Assembly (NCBI GenBank): GCA_015680685.1
Contig: MNCI01017629.1
Coordinates: forward strand, 526,702 to 590,701
Length of the DNA: 64,000 nt
Source of the DNA: Gnetum montanum
Lineage: Eukaryota > Streptophyta > Gnetopsida > Gnetales > Gnetaceae
Direction of reading: 5' to 3'
Both the position numbers and the translations under genes were made by a program. Of the stretch, positions 22,341 to 34,817 are shown piece by piece (positions within the stretch are counted from its first letter, which is position 1; every line of letters begins with the position of its first letter). Below the pieces are notes generated by a model. It did no database searches and had not been told where the DNA came from. It saw nothing but the letters and a program-made list of their open reading frames with translations.

Positions 22341-24240
22341 CTAATCATGTAGAACTAGAATTTGGTTTTTCCAAAGATGACATCTAAGAGATGAAGTTTA
22401 GAAAAACATTTTGGTTCTTAATCATGATTCTTTTGGTTTGGCCAATGTGTAATGAACATCATAAGCTTATGAAATTGAACTTTGGCTTAAATCCACATTC
22501 TTTACATTCTAACAAAAATGTGTTATATGTTTATAGAATCAAGTTTTGATTCTATCTATTAATTTTTTTAGACAAAGTCTAACATAGCCAATGAACTAAG
22601 TAGAATTAAATTTTGGTTCTATTTAGTGGTTCTAAATGGCTTACATAGAAGAGACTAATGTGGATAAGTTTCTTGACAAGATTAAATCTTTATTCTTTTG
22701 ATGCTTGCACTAGACTTCATCTACAAGGCTTCTTATAAAAGAGCTTCATATAACTAATCTTTCGTTCTAAGTGATGGTTCTACTAGTAAAGCTAATGTGA
22801 AAGATAAAGAGCTTTAAAACTAAAGTTTGTAGAATCAATTTTTGTAGCTTAAGCCCTCTCTTTTCTTTTATATTTAAAATATTCTCCATTTATGAACAGC
22901 TTTGTATAACCATTTTTTGATTCTAAATAATGGTTCTACTAGGGAAGTTGATGTGGATGATGGAGATGAAGCACCTTAAATATCTAGCTTTTTACTAATT
23001 TTAGTAACAACACTTTGGCTCTAGTATGTCTTGTTTAACATCAAAAATTAGTTTTATTCCTCAACTCTAAATGGAATATGATAAAAGAAGCTAATGCAAA
23101 TAGCTTTTAATCAACTCTGATCTTTGATTCATTGATACTCATACTATACCACTTTCATAAGGTTTTTCACTTGTCACTTTCTTAAGTTGACATAGAATAT
23201 AAAAGTGCTTTTAAGATGATATCTTTCCTCACTATTACCTTTTGATAATTTTTCTTTAGAGACTATAGGCCTTGATTTCCTAATAAAGTATTTTGTATTA
23301 TCATTCTTGTAGAGCTAAATTTTGGTTTTAAAATGAGATTGTAAATGGTGATCCTTTCTTTAGCTTATGTAACGTAGAAAGCCTTTAAAAGTGAAATAGC
23401 TTTTTAAAAGCTTATTTTCTTTAAAAAATATGCTATCTATTATGAACCTCAGCTTACATGGAAAGAGGCTTTATGAAATTGATCTTCATAGAACTAAATA
23501 TCAATTCTATAACTTGATGCTAATAGTTTTTCCTTTTAACTAACATGCCTTATGAAGCATTTTAGAATTAATTGTTTTTAAAAGAAATTTTTTCTAACTT
23601 TGGTTTAACTAATATGAGCCTCAGTTTCATGTGGCATAGAGTTTTATAAAATATGCTTTATAGAACTAGATTTTGGATCAACAAATTGGTTTTAATAGAT
23701 TATTTATTAAAAAGCTATTACATCCCCTTTTAGCTTATGTGGCATTAGGATTACTTCCATGATGCTAATATTGGCTTTATCTATAACTTCTTTTATCATT
23801 TCTCTTCTTAATAGATGTGGTGATATGGTTCAATAGAACCAAATTTTAGTTCTAATCATGCGTGCCTCTTAAAAATGAAGCTTATTCTATTTAGTTGAGC
23901 TTTATTTGTGGATTGATGTGGTGTAGAGACATTTTAAAATGGATATTAGTTTTAGATGTGATATTAATATGTGATAGCCTTGCTTGGTATAATCTAAAGA
24001 ATCTTTTTATCAATTAGTTTGTACTTATTTAAAAGATCTAAATGGTTTCTTGACTTTCTTGAAGCTAATGATGATGGAAATGAAATCTAGCACCATATTC
24101 TGATTTTACATAGCTTTCTTACTCAAAGCATACTTTTCATTGGTGATGTAGAAGGAAGTCCTATTAAAAAAACTTCTAGTTCTAAGTGAAGCTAATTTAA
24201 TTAGAGCTTTACTAGGACTAGTTTAGTTAATAGAGTCTTC
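22340..24240. repeat. Degenerate array of TAGAACTAAATTTTGGTTCTA-like motifs
   Basis: Variants of a near-palindromic core (GAACTAAATTTTGGTTC) occur at about 22350, 22405, 22471, 22531, 22601, 22832, 22905, 23294, 23485, 23655 and 23830. A second motif, AGCTTATGTGGCATAGAG, recurs near many of them (for example 23452 and 23622). The best pair of units is about 170 bp apart (23445 and 23615). This looks like a decayed tandem repeat. No coding sense is found. Confidence 0.5.
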
Positions 24241-26139
24241 TTTTGCTAAAACATTATTATCACAACTAAATAAACTCAATATTTTCATACTATATTACAA
24301 ATCCTTTCATTAATATTCTTGAAATTAGCTAGAATTTAAACTTGATGGTCCACTTCCAATTTTAACAAAAGTTGGAATAAATTTATAGCTTACAATATAA
24401 AAATCATTAGACTTCTAAAATCAATAAGATGGATCTTGGTACTGATTAACTTTAAACAAACTTGAAATCTTCTTAAGAGTTAATTAGTATTCTAATGCTT
24501 TGTAACATAGTTGCCAAATCTTAAAATCACAACTTAGTCCAAACTTTGAATTTAGGTTAATATCTATTTCATAATATGATATAATCATAACAATATTGAT
24601 ATTTTTTCAAATTCTACATTTGTTGTGTTTAAGAAGGTTTTTATTTGAGATTATTTGGGATCCTAATTTTATCATGAATAATAAAATTTACAAGAAAAAC
24701 ATGATAGTAGATGCAACAATAATATGAATCATCATTTACTATAATCTTGTAGTAAAGGATGGAAGTTATGATTATGTACTTACTTAGAAGGCTTCAATTT
24801 TCTATTGCTTACTTACTTGAGTAAAGTTGGATTCCAAGTATATCATTAATAGAGATATCATGATCAAGCATGTCAAAGCCAAAATATTTGGACATCCATT
24901 ACTTATTAACCTCATTATCAACAATAATAAGATCAACTTCCTTGACATGTCCACTATCCATCATAAGAAGGGGATTGCTAAGTAGGCTAAGAAGCTAGGT
25001 GATTATGATAAAGGATAAATAACATAATCTATGCTCTAGGATACTAGTTCTCAACTCTCTTATTCTAGATTGGATATCAACTTTGTTCCACCTTGAATAA
25101 GGATTTGTAGGCTTTTATCAAGACCTTTGGCAAAATAGGCCACAACATATCCAAGTTGGGAAAATAACCTGAGAGGCTTGAGAGAAGACAAGCCAATAGC
25201 CATAGTAGGAGGACCTTTCCCCCATTTTATATGAGAAGCTAGTTTTAATCGCCCCATGATCTAAGAAGCATTTTTCGCATGTTCATGCATTCAATGGTTG
25301 TCCATCTAGGGGTTATGATTTATACATAGCTAAGGATTCTAATAAGGAGACCATACTAGGAAGGGAAACACATTAGTAGGGGAAGAAAAAGAGATGAGAA
25401 TTATCCTCATGATTTTTTAGTTAGAGATACAAGCTATCCTATATGATTTCATCCTATAAGGTACTATGGATAGTCTTTTTAGTCATTTGATTCCAAATAC
25501 CTATGAACAATACCAATCTTATGGTAGATGGCATGCTTATTAGTCATCACTCATGTTAGATTTCAAAGTGAAGCTTTGCCTTCAGTATCCTTAGGTAGAA
25601 ATTCTTGAGTTAATGGATTTATAGGGAGAGCCTAATGCTCCTAGTAGTAATGATGATAAGAAAGAGGTTCATAGACTACTAAAGTATCATGATGAGGATT
25701 CAAACTAAGTCCATTTGAAACACTTTTCATCTTTTTGGATGATGTTCAGAAAATACATAAGAAAGGAGAATCATGGCCATGAGCTCTAACCTTAGTGCCC
25801 ATACATTTCTATAAATTTGCATCCTATGCCTATGATTATTTCTTGTTTCTTAGAAATTTGTATTTTAGCTATTATGTTATACGAATCTATGATGCTTATG
25901 TTATTATATACTATTATATGAAATTCTTCATATTATGTTTAAATATGATCAACATGAACTTTTACAATGCACATATCTTTCTTATTATCTATTTTAAAGG
26001 TTAGATTATATACTTCTTACCCATTCTTAACTTTTTAGACATCACAAAAGAAGAGAAGATTTTTTATCTATCTTATGTTTTGGAGGTCCAAAAACTAGAA
26101 AATGGATTAATGTGTTTTGTTGTGCTTGTCATCTAGAAA
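24241..26139. other. Unassigned AT-rich sequence
   Basis: No recognisable domain on either strand. Open frames at 25060-25257 and 25795-26004 show no known motif. Probably decayed transposon DNA, by context only. Confidence 0.35.
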
Positions 26140-27350
26140 TTAATTAAGTTATTAAGATCAAGGATAGATTAAAGGTCAAGGAAGCTATCACAATTCCCTT
26201 TAAGGGATTCAAGATGCATGCAGGCAATATTCAATAATGTTAAATTTATTATTTCTTAGTCTTGGACATAGGGTTGATGCTCATACCTCATGGTGGATGT
26301 CCATACTAAGAGTAGAACTATTTTACAAGTCATCATCCACCTAGGATGGATACATTCAACAAATTAAACATCTAAGAAAAGTATAAGTCATTCTTAGGAT
26401 GGACATTCTAGTAAGATCTAGACATTTAGCTAGAATCTCAACCATGGAAAGATGGATGTTCTAGCTTTAAAGTGGATTTATTAGGTATTCATTGGAGAAA
26501 ATAAAAAATTGTTCCTATCCATCTCCCTAACTCTAGTTTAATGTAGAAAAATTTTTAAGTAAGAAGATTATAAAATAATATGTTCAAATGATAAACTATC
26601 ATCAAATCCAAGTATAGATTGGCATTATTACATTGGATTGGATATCTTAGCATTGGTTTAGTTAAGGGACTACATTGGATAAGCAAAGAAAAAGTATTGG
26701 AAGATTGATTCATTAATTGAGAGTTGCATAATTTTCCTAGGATTTTTTTTAAATGTTATTTTACTATTTTGTGCATGATATTATCATTCATAGATTCATC
26801 ATTGTTATATCATTTATACTTGGATCTCTATATACGACTTGTTATTTAATTTTCACTATTACCCTAGTTTGCAAATATTTTATATATTTTATTTATCATA
26901 TCATTCTATCCATAACTTTCATCTCATTGTATTTCTTTCTTGCTCTACAAATTATAGATTCTCTCCAAGGAAAGATCTACATTGTAGCCTAGAGGGGTTC
27001 TTAGTTAGATGATCAAGTATTTGTTACATTATCTTTATCATGAGGGTTGTGAGTGTGTCTTATAGAAGTGTTATATTTTTAAGCCTTGCATGGTTCTCAG
27101 AACTCTTTTGGAATACTAAACATAAAGTCTTGTTTATTCTATGAGCAATGTATAGCATCTAAGGAAATACCATAGTGTTATCTTTATAAATAATATAATT
27201 TTAGTAAAATTAAAAGTGATAAGCTTTACCACATATATTGGTGAATGTGTTTCATTTGGGCAGTTTATATTTTTTAATTTTAGCAACTTCATTTAATATT
27301 TTATTTTATTCAAAACTTATTCATCTCCATTCCCTTCTAATTTAATTGAT
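26140..27350 (+). repeat. Copia-type LTR, copy 1
   Basis: The sequence aligns by eye with the split copy at 50890-51560 plus 53150-53490. Its last 250 bp match the LTR end at 5340-5606, which is followed by a tRNA-Met primer site. Recurring GGATGTCC/GGACATCC motifs lie at about 26310-26460. After its end (ttaattgatccata) there is only a poor primer-site match, so it may be a solo or truncated LTR. The left boundary is approximate. Confidence 0.55.
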
Positions 27351-27365
27351 CCATAATTGATACCA

Positions 27366-27650
27366 TGTCCTTAAGACTTGGTATAAATCCTTATGGTTGC
27401 TCCATATATATATATTTTTGCAATTCTCCATATAGGAATATAGATTTTACATCAATTTATTATAGCTTCTAATAATTTCTTACTATTATTACAATCATCA
27501 CTTTGATGATCTTCATCTTGGTAGTCAAAGAAAATTTCTTTGTATAATTAAGTCCATACTCATAAAGAAAATCTTTTGTCATAAGTGTAATCATATACTT
27601 ATCCAAATTTACATTGGTCAAGATTTTGGACAATGTTCAAATTTTGTATT
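27366..27650 (-). pseudogene. Ty1/copia reverse transcriptase fragment
   Basis: Minus-strand codons give the start of a copia reverse transcriptase. First comes FLYEYGLNYTKKF (about 27530-27570), the equivalent of the usual YGIDYxETFAPV motif. DVKSIFLYGELQKYIYMEQP follows at about 27395-27455, the equivalent of DVKSAFLNG...YMEQP. A stop then precedes GFIPSLK. The catalytic YVDD box would lie beyond the truncation at about 27366, where the plus-strand LTR begins. This is a clear identification of a short fragment. Confidence 0.75.
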
Positions 27651-27699
27651 TTTTGTTTCTCCATCCTTCCATCATCATTTATATGTTTATATTTTTATA

Positions 27700-28541
27700 T
27701 TTCTAAGTCATGTATGAAATGAAGGCTAAAAAAGGAAAATAAATGTGAAATAAAATAGCTAAAAAAGTTCAAAAAAGCATAGTTGTAAGCTAAAAGATAA
27801 AAGCAAGAGAAGAAATATATGTCCCACATGAGAAGAAGTTCTAAATTCTTTCTACTCAAGCTATAAATTAAGGCCAAGGGTCTCTCTTATAACATAATTG
27901 GGCATAGCATTTGAGCATTGAGTAATGAAGGAAGGATGTCTCTCCTTAATATTTTCTTCCTTCTTTAATGTTTTATCTTTTATCCTTTAGAGAGGTTGTT
28001 CTAATTTAATTTAAGATTCATGAAAATCATCCATATCTTACATTTTTGTATCCATGTTTCTTCCATTTTGAGCTCTCCCATGGTAGGCCCTAGATGTTAA
28101 ATTTCTCATAATTCTCTTACATAGTTCTCACATTCTAGTAACTTAACTCTCTCATAAGTCTCACACTCATGGTTTTTTTAAGGATTGATTCAAGATGAAG
28201 AAGGTCATGCATCAAAGAGATAATATATTTTATGTCATTATGGTTGTCCTTCATGCATGTTTTAGTTGAAGCTCAATTATAAAATTTCATATACTTTAGT
28301 TGATGTTTTAGCTTCAAACCCATTCTAATTGTTGATGCATGTTAATGCTTTCTCCTTCAATATGTGAGTAGATCATGTATGAAGTCTCTCATGATGAATA
28401 TGAGTATAGATTGAAGGTTTATTGCATATTTTTGGGATTGCATTTATTGTAGAAGAGTGGAAACTATAAATGACCAAATTTTCCTTTAATTTCTTATGAT
28501 TTTTCAATTCAATATTATGCCCAAGCCATATTCATTCTTGT
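27700..28541 (+). repeat. Repeat X copy 1, left part
   Basis: From about 27780 to 28195 it aligns with 37900-38327. It includes a TATA-like ctataaatta followed by the shared stretch gaaggatgtctctcctta. Element C inserted at 28541, and the repeat continues at 35634. Probable LTR of another family. Confidence 0.6.
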
Positions 28542-29319
28542 TGATGAGTGGCGAGGTACCCCTACACTCAACCATACAAATACAACCATCTCATGCGTGA
28601 TCCGGTTGAACTCCAAGGACTAAATGCTTACGTGCCCTAATGGAACACTTAAGGTTAATCAATCACTGTCTTTCCAAACTTACTTGTATTGTCACAGTTG
28701 TATGGTTAAGTAAGCTTGAGGTATATGATTTTTATATCTTTTCTCTTTTTAATGTCTTATACTAATGAGGAAAGGTGAAGAGAACTAAATGACTAACTTA
28801 TATTAACTATTCCCTAACTAAGTTCTAATTGCCCTAGCACCATTATCCATTCCCACTTGTTGCACACACCCTAAACCAGTGCAATGCTATTGGGATTACC
28901 AAACACTACTAGTTACTGGGTTACCAAGTGTTACACATGTGCTCGAAGTGGTTGTACTGAATGCACTTAACTAGGAGACTCAAGGGTTAAGAGAGATTAA
29001 TTATCTAGGAAAGCATTTAAACATTTAACAATAATTAATTCCTATTTAGCTTAGTCCACATGATGTAAGGTTTATCAAAAAGTTCATCTTTATTGCCATA
29101 CACAAATGTGTGCTCAGGTACAATTTTCTCGAATAAAGATCCATTCACTTTAAGACTCCTACTGCAAGCACATGGAAATTATTCTAACTCTGGAATGGTA
29201 AAACTGCTATAGTTTGGCTAAGGGTCTAAGTCTATATGAGTGAACAAGGGAAAGCCACCTCTTATTTATAGGCATGACGGTGGGCTGTGATATCACATAT
29301 GCGATATCACAGCTCATCA
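28542..29319 (-). repeat. 3' LTR of element C (778 bp)
   Basis: Bounded by TGATGAGTGG and CAGCTCATCA. U3 holds a single dyad unit, GATATCACATATGCGATATC, at about 29288-29307, fewer than in its partner LTR. Abuts the polypurine tract at 29320. Confidence 0.93.
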
Positions 29320-29337
29320 TACCCCCATGACTGAATG
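29320..29337 (-). promoter_or_regulatory. Polypurine tract of element C
   Basis: Minus strand CAGTCATGGGGGTA directly next to the 3' LTR. Two further CAGTCATGGGGG-like motifs lie inside the element at 29881-29894 and 31221-31235. Confidence 0.8.
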
Positions 29338-31189
29338 AAAACTCATCCTTGAGTTCCTTAAAAAATATTGGGAAGGTATGGGATTATTGACTTGAATGAT
29401 ACTAATGGTGAATGGTGTGACATGTGAACGGATCATCATTACAATACATGACAAAATTAGTGTTCATGAAAACAAGAGTGAACACTATACCCATTTGACA
29501 TCTAGCCTTATTTGGCAGATAAGAGAGAAGAGAGAAGAGAGAGAAAAGAAGAAGTATATTGTTACCAACACCAAGATTGCACTTTTCGTTGTCTATCCAT
29601 AACTGTGCCATCGATCTTGTTCATTGCATAACTACTTAAGCACTAGTCCATTCCAAGTGTTCTCTCCAAATCCAATCCATTGTTATATGATTTCCATTTG
29701 CACACACAACACAATCTTATATTAGCAAGGGTAAATGAATCACAATGCAGTTGATACCTTGCCTCAGTGTAAGGTCCATTTGTTAAGTTGTGATATGGCT
29801 AATACGGATTATAGAGATATAATACTAGTGACTACCCAAGGTGTAGGGGTTAAGAAAAAATCAAAAAATTTGGATTAGGACCCCCATGACTAAGAGTGAA
29901 CCTCTGGTAGTGAGAGAATGGAAAAAGATAAGGAATAAGAAAGATGGAGAAAAAGGAACAACAACAATGCTGATAAAATGGATGTCAAGGATGGAGATGA
30001 ACAAAATAAATATTGATTGAAAAACATGTTTAAGGGAAAGAAATTAATAGATGGACCAAATAGGAATGCTAGTGGGTCCTCCCCAAAGCAAGCTCATGCC
30101 TTGAATGCCCTGAAAATCCTACATTCAAAGAATCCGTAGGCTCTGGAAATGTCATTTGGAAACAAGAGTTAAAGTATTAACCATAAGAATTTACCAAAAA
30201 GAAAACAATGCATCAACCAAAATATAGACTATTGATACAACCAAAAATGAGGTGAAAATGGAGAAAGAAGGATGGAAATAAGAGAATGGAATGGGATCTC
30301 AAGAACAAGGTGGTGTACAACCCCTTGTGTATTAATGGTTAATGCTACTTAGTAGATCTCATTCCAACTCTAGCCTCAAATAATCCACATTCAGTTCCTT
30401 CACATTAATACATTTGGCTAATCCATCCACTTGAAGTAACAAGAATGCTTCCACCAAAGAGTCACCACCATTCTGACGAAACAAGAAAGGAGAAGGTAGG
30501 AAGTGAGAAAGGGCCTTAGTTAGAGGGAACATGTTTGTTTACTTCCATAACTAGTGATTGTAGTCCAAATGATTATTTTTTCTAAGGGGTGTGCTTTCAA
30601 TTCTCACTTTTCACTTTTTATTATTATTTATTTATTTATTACGTGAGAAGAACACCATGCAAAGACTTATTATTTTTATTGGCTTAGCTTCCCGACAATG
30701 AAGCAACGTTGAAATGGTAAGGAAAACTCAAGAAGAAAACATCCAAGCACCCAAGAGAATGGCCAGCACAAATGCATCAAATCCCGTTGAAGTCACACCA
30801 TTTTCAATCCTTGAGTCCTTCGTTAGTTTGGGAAATGCACAGTCATGAATTCATTGATAGTTCTTATTATTGAAAGAAAGGGACTGTACAATTACAAGCC
30901 AAGAGAGATCATAGAAATTCATGGATGCATGGATGACGTGGACTCATTGCCTGTTATATCAAGAGAACCATACCTTAGTATCAACATCATAACTCAAAGG
31001 TAAAAACCAAACATTAGAAATTAATGGAATACAATTCATACCATCTTTAGGAGCACTTATTAGGTGACAAACTGAACAACATAAATAAGCACAAAAATAA
31101 ATGAAAAATTATGAACGATGTTGCAAAAAAAAAAGTTAAAGAAATTTTCAAAAAAGAAAATGTGTAAAAAAAACTTAAAAAGGAACTGA
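29338..31189 (-). other. Long non-coding 3' internal region of element C
   Basis: It matches 13377-15178 of B throughout, with a GA-rich tract at 29520-29555 and an internal polypurine-like motif at 29881-29894. No coding domain. Confidence 0.7.
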
Positions 31190-31376
31190 GGGCTTTGATT
31201 GATCAGCATAGGTGTCCATCTCCCCCATGACTAAGTTGAAAGGGGGAGATCTGAAATAATGAGTGAGATCATCCTTTCTTTGATGTGTAATGTGCATTGA
31301 CTATTCTAGATTCATGGTAAGGTTTGGTCTATTGCACATTAACTAGTAATCTTTTATCAGAGCGCTTGTTTGAAGT
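31190..31376 (-). pseudogene. pol C-terminal tail of element C, longest of the three
   Basis: Minus-strand codons run NKRSDKRLLVNVQ...ISPFQLSHGGDGHLC then stop. Element D reads KSQNKKLLVNMQQ...HEGDGHPC at the end of its integrase frame. C thus keeps about 60 codons of pol tail with internal stops. The segment 31264-31362 (99 bp), bounded by GAG on both sides, is missing from A and B. Confidence 0.75.
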
Positions 31377-31639
31377 TTTTAGGAGTTTCCAACTTTTACC
31401 TATTGATGTTTTCAGGTTAAGGGTTGGAAGTTGGCAACACTCTTGCTCCAGTGCATAGTGCATCTATGCTTTCGACGTGGGTGAAAGTTGGTTCCCCAGT
31501 TAGTTCCATGCACGTTGGTGAGTTGCTCTCTCAATTAGCTATCAACCACTAGGTGTCTTCTTGTTGTGTGGTTGCTACATACAGGCACTTGTGTATATTA
31601 ATTTCTTGGGCACACTAGTTTCACGCAGGCGATGTTGAA

Positions 31640-32160
31640 CATTCCTGTACGTAATCACACCCAGTATCACTGTATGTGATGCATGGAACTTTCTTTCTCT
31701 TGATCTTCAAAATTTTTTTTCCTTAGATATTTCTAGGAAAAGATCGTGGATTCCTAAGCATGTATTTATCGTACTTAGCCATGCCCTTCCCATTATTATT
31801 GCGAAGTCCCCTTTGTCACTGTTTACTTGTATCACTAGGAAATCAGCTGGGTATGACCAACCACATACAATGGTAATGATGTCCTCCACTAGTCCCAAGG
31901 GAACAATGATGGACTAGTCAACCAACTCTAAGTGAATATTTCTCTTCTTTAGTGGAGGCAAGTTCTAGGCTTTATACATCTCTTGTAATATTAATTTGAC
32001 TTTGGAACCTGACTCTAGAAGAGCTTTACATGGTTCATTCCTAGTGACTTGGAGATAGATTAAAGGACTTCTAGGATCAGAGAATTTCCTGAGAAGGTGG
32101 CCCTCCTTAATCCAGTTAGTCATAACATGTGTTGACATAACCATGTCCGTTGAGCTCTAT
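31640..32160 (-). pseudogene. pro: Aspartic protease region (element C)
   Basis: The active-site loop reads ALLESGSKVKLI (about 31990-32025), so the catalytic Asp of D-S-G is replaced by Glu. IMGRAWLST follows in the open segment 31707-31898. An N-terminal segment before the loop matches A and B. The frame is broken between the two parts. Confidence 0.82.
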
Positions 32161-32755
32161 TTTTGGTTTGAAGGGAGCTCTGAAGCCTTATTTGATGGAG
32201 GAGCATTTAGAGCTCAATTGCTTGTGGTTTTGAGAACTTGGTTGGGTAGTTGGTTCTAAAGAAAGGTCTTCTCTTTGTACGATTGTTAGAACCAGTAGTG
32301 GGTTGAAGGTTTATAGCTCTCATAGCATTGCATTGCTGCGGTTGAGTGGGAAGTTCCCCTTGCATTGCTGGAGTGGGTGGTAATGGAGTTATTGGTGTGA
32401 GAGATGCGGATGGATTTGGAGGATGGTATGTTTGTGGGTTGTCTCTCCCAGGAGAAGGAGTCCTATAATACTCCCAAGCTTAGTAGTGACATTGTGGTGT
32501 AACATGACCAATAGAGTCATGTGAAGAGATTGGCTGCTACATGTAATAGCCATATGGATCCGATTGTCGATAAGGGTATTGTTGCCTTGGTGGTGGCATC
32601 TCCCATGACTGTGGGTATTTCCACTACTGGTGTTGCTCAATAGGTTGTGGTGGAGTTCTACTTGGATAATATGTTAATGGTTGCTAGAACTGCCTTAGGT
32701 TACCTTGGAGATAAGGTAACCATCAGCATGCTTGCTATTTGTTAAGTTGTGGGTT
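32161..32755 (-). other. Proline/glutamine-rich gag-protease linker (element C)
   Basis: Low-complexity linker like that of B, with the open segment 32389-32640 rich in H, S and T. No domain. Confidence 0.5.
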
Positions 32756-34671
32756 AAGTGTATACACCCCAGAATCTTGCAGATGTGAGATTACTAGGCA
32801 ACATCCCTTAGGATGATCGTATTAGCATATCTCACATCCACTGTCATTGTCTATATCAAAATCTACAACCTCTTTGGTGATAGCCATTTTACCCTTACCT
32901 TTGTTATGTGCATGGTCCAAATCCCTCTTTTTCTTTTTTTCATAGTCACTACCTCACTCATTAGACTCCTATACAATTTTAATAATGGTTTTAAATCTAC
33001 TATCCAAGGAGTCCCACATTTTTTCTACCTTTGTCAACACTTCTCTTGTTAATATTTGGAGTGGCAAGATTTTCCTATGCACCATTTCTTCGAGTGGTGA
33101 CTCTTCCTCCTCCTCATAGAATCTCACTCCCCTTTTTTGGAGGGAAGGATCATTATTGTACTCTTCCGCACTTTCTCTCTTACATAGCTCCCCTTCTTCC
33201 TTAGCTACTTGCTCCAGCAATCTATGGACCTGATGGGACCTAAGCTCTGATAATCTCCCTTGGGCATACGTTCCAAGGGTTCTCCATGTTTCATGCCTAA
33301 GTCCATCTACGAGATCGCGTAGTTGATCTTACTGTGGGTAACCATGGCTCGGGCAACGATGTAGCAGTGCATAATATTGACCCATGGCTGCATCCAAAGG
33401 TTCATGACTTCCCTGCTTCCATCCTTGGATTTTCTTTTGTAGGTTGGACACCCAGGAGTACATTTTATACTTATCATTAAAACTTTCTAGTATCATACTC
33501 CACCTTCGAATGGATTCTTGTTCTAAGGATTGGTACTAGCTTTCCACTTCTTTTACTAGTGTCCTTGGGAACAACTATAGCTTTTTCCATTTGTTCTCAA
33601 TGTTCTGCAAGGCACATGCATCATGAAATGCTTGTAAGTGGTTTTGAGGATCAACATTGTATCCCCCTTCAAATTGTGGGATATTATTCATATCTAACCT
33701 CTTGATCTTGCTATCGTTTTGGTGCCTTGTTGGAATTCTTATAGCCTCCGTGATGTCTAACATGCTTTGGGTTGCGAGTAGGGGTTCTTCATGGTCATTT
33801 CATTCATAGTGTCTATGATGTCTACGCGGTTCCCTACTCTCCCTTCTTCCATGCCTTGATTCCTTAGATTGTCCTTGTCCTCATTCTCAACTCTCTTGTT
33901 GAGGTTTCTCACTCTGTTTACCTTTGTCCTCATGGTTAGGCTCCTTATGACTACATCTTGATACTAAAGGAGAGGGTGAATGTGATGATGAAGGTGAAGA
34001 AGAAGGAGGACCATCACCATGACGATGTTTCCTACCTTCTCTTTGGTGGTCCTAGCCTGATCGTGATTATGATTAGAGTGTTCATCCTTATCATGTGTTT
34101 GTGTTTCCTCATTGAACACTTGGTGTTCATGGGGATCAAAACCAGGATTGTGAATTATGGAGTGAAGGTTTTGATACACCACCTCCTCAACATCGTTAGG
34201 AGGGGGAACATCATTTTGTGGAGAACCTATTGAAATAGGTTCACCACCCTCAATTTCTCTTAAGATAGGTGGAGAGTTATGGGGGCCTTTTCCCTTCAAT
34301 GATGTATAGTATCTCTCCTGTCACAAGTCCCTTTGACATTCTGCTTCTGTGGAATGGTAATCCCTTGTGTCATAATTGCATGCAACGTATTCTGCGTATA
34401 ACTATAACATGCATATTTGTGCAAGAGCATGAAGGATCATGTTGGGGACTGCTCAGTCTAGAGGCAACACTATGTTACCCTCCAAGTCTCTCCAACGCAG
34501 TTGTTCATGATGGAGAATAAAGGTAAAGCTTGGTACATATTCATCATGATGAATATATACCACATAGAATTGTTGAGGCACTAGTGGATCTTGGTTACGT
34601 GTGTTCTACCATCGACTATCTCTTGTGTTGGTCCTAGGCGGTGAAGTGATTTTGTGCAAAGAAGAAGACAT
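32756..34671 (-). pseudogene. gag: gag (element C)
   Basis: The likely start codon is at 34669-34671 (MSSSLHKITS). A capsid-like core with LDMNNIPQFEGGYNVDPQNH lies at about 33640-33700, with HLQAFHDACALQNIENKWKK following, and a WYQSLE-like motif lies further on. The segment GTYAQGRLSELRSHQVHRLL is at about 33220-33280. A clean open stretch at 32969-33220 (LEQVAKEEGELCKRESAEEY...) matches gag of A and D. The zinc knuckle is at about 32800-32840. Several stops and frame shifts are present. Confidence 0.85.
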
Positions 34672-34799
34672 TTTTGTCTTATTTGATGTGCTGTTTACCA
34701 TTATCTTATTTTTCTCTTAATCAACCCTAAGGGTTTGTTCTAGCGTCCTAATGATATGAATGATCTCCTATGCTCTATGTAGTGCACAAACAACTAAGT

Positions 34800-34817
34800 C
34801 CCTGGCAACAGCGCCAA
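34800..34817 (-). promoter_or_regulatory. Primer-binding site of element C, tRNA-Asp type
   Basis: Minus strand TTGGCGCTGTTGCCAGGG starts right after the LTR. TGGCGCCGTTGCCGGGGA, complementary to tRNA-Asp 3' ends, is the site usual in Athila elements; the copy here differs at two positions. This is the best evidence for placing A, B and C near Athila. Confidence 0.85.

Noticed and set aside
25060-25257. 65-codon minus-strand frame as a host gene
   Set aside because: No motif, no conserved neighbour, and surrounded by decayed repeat DNA.
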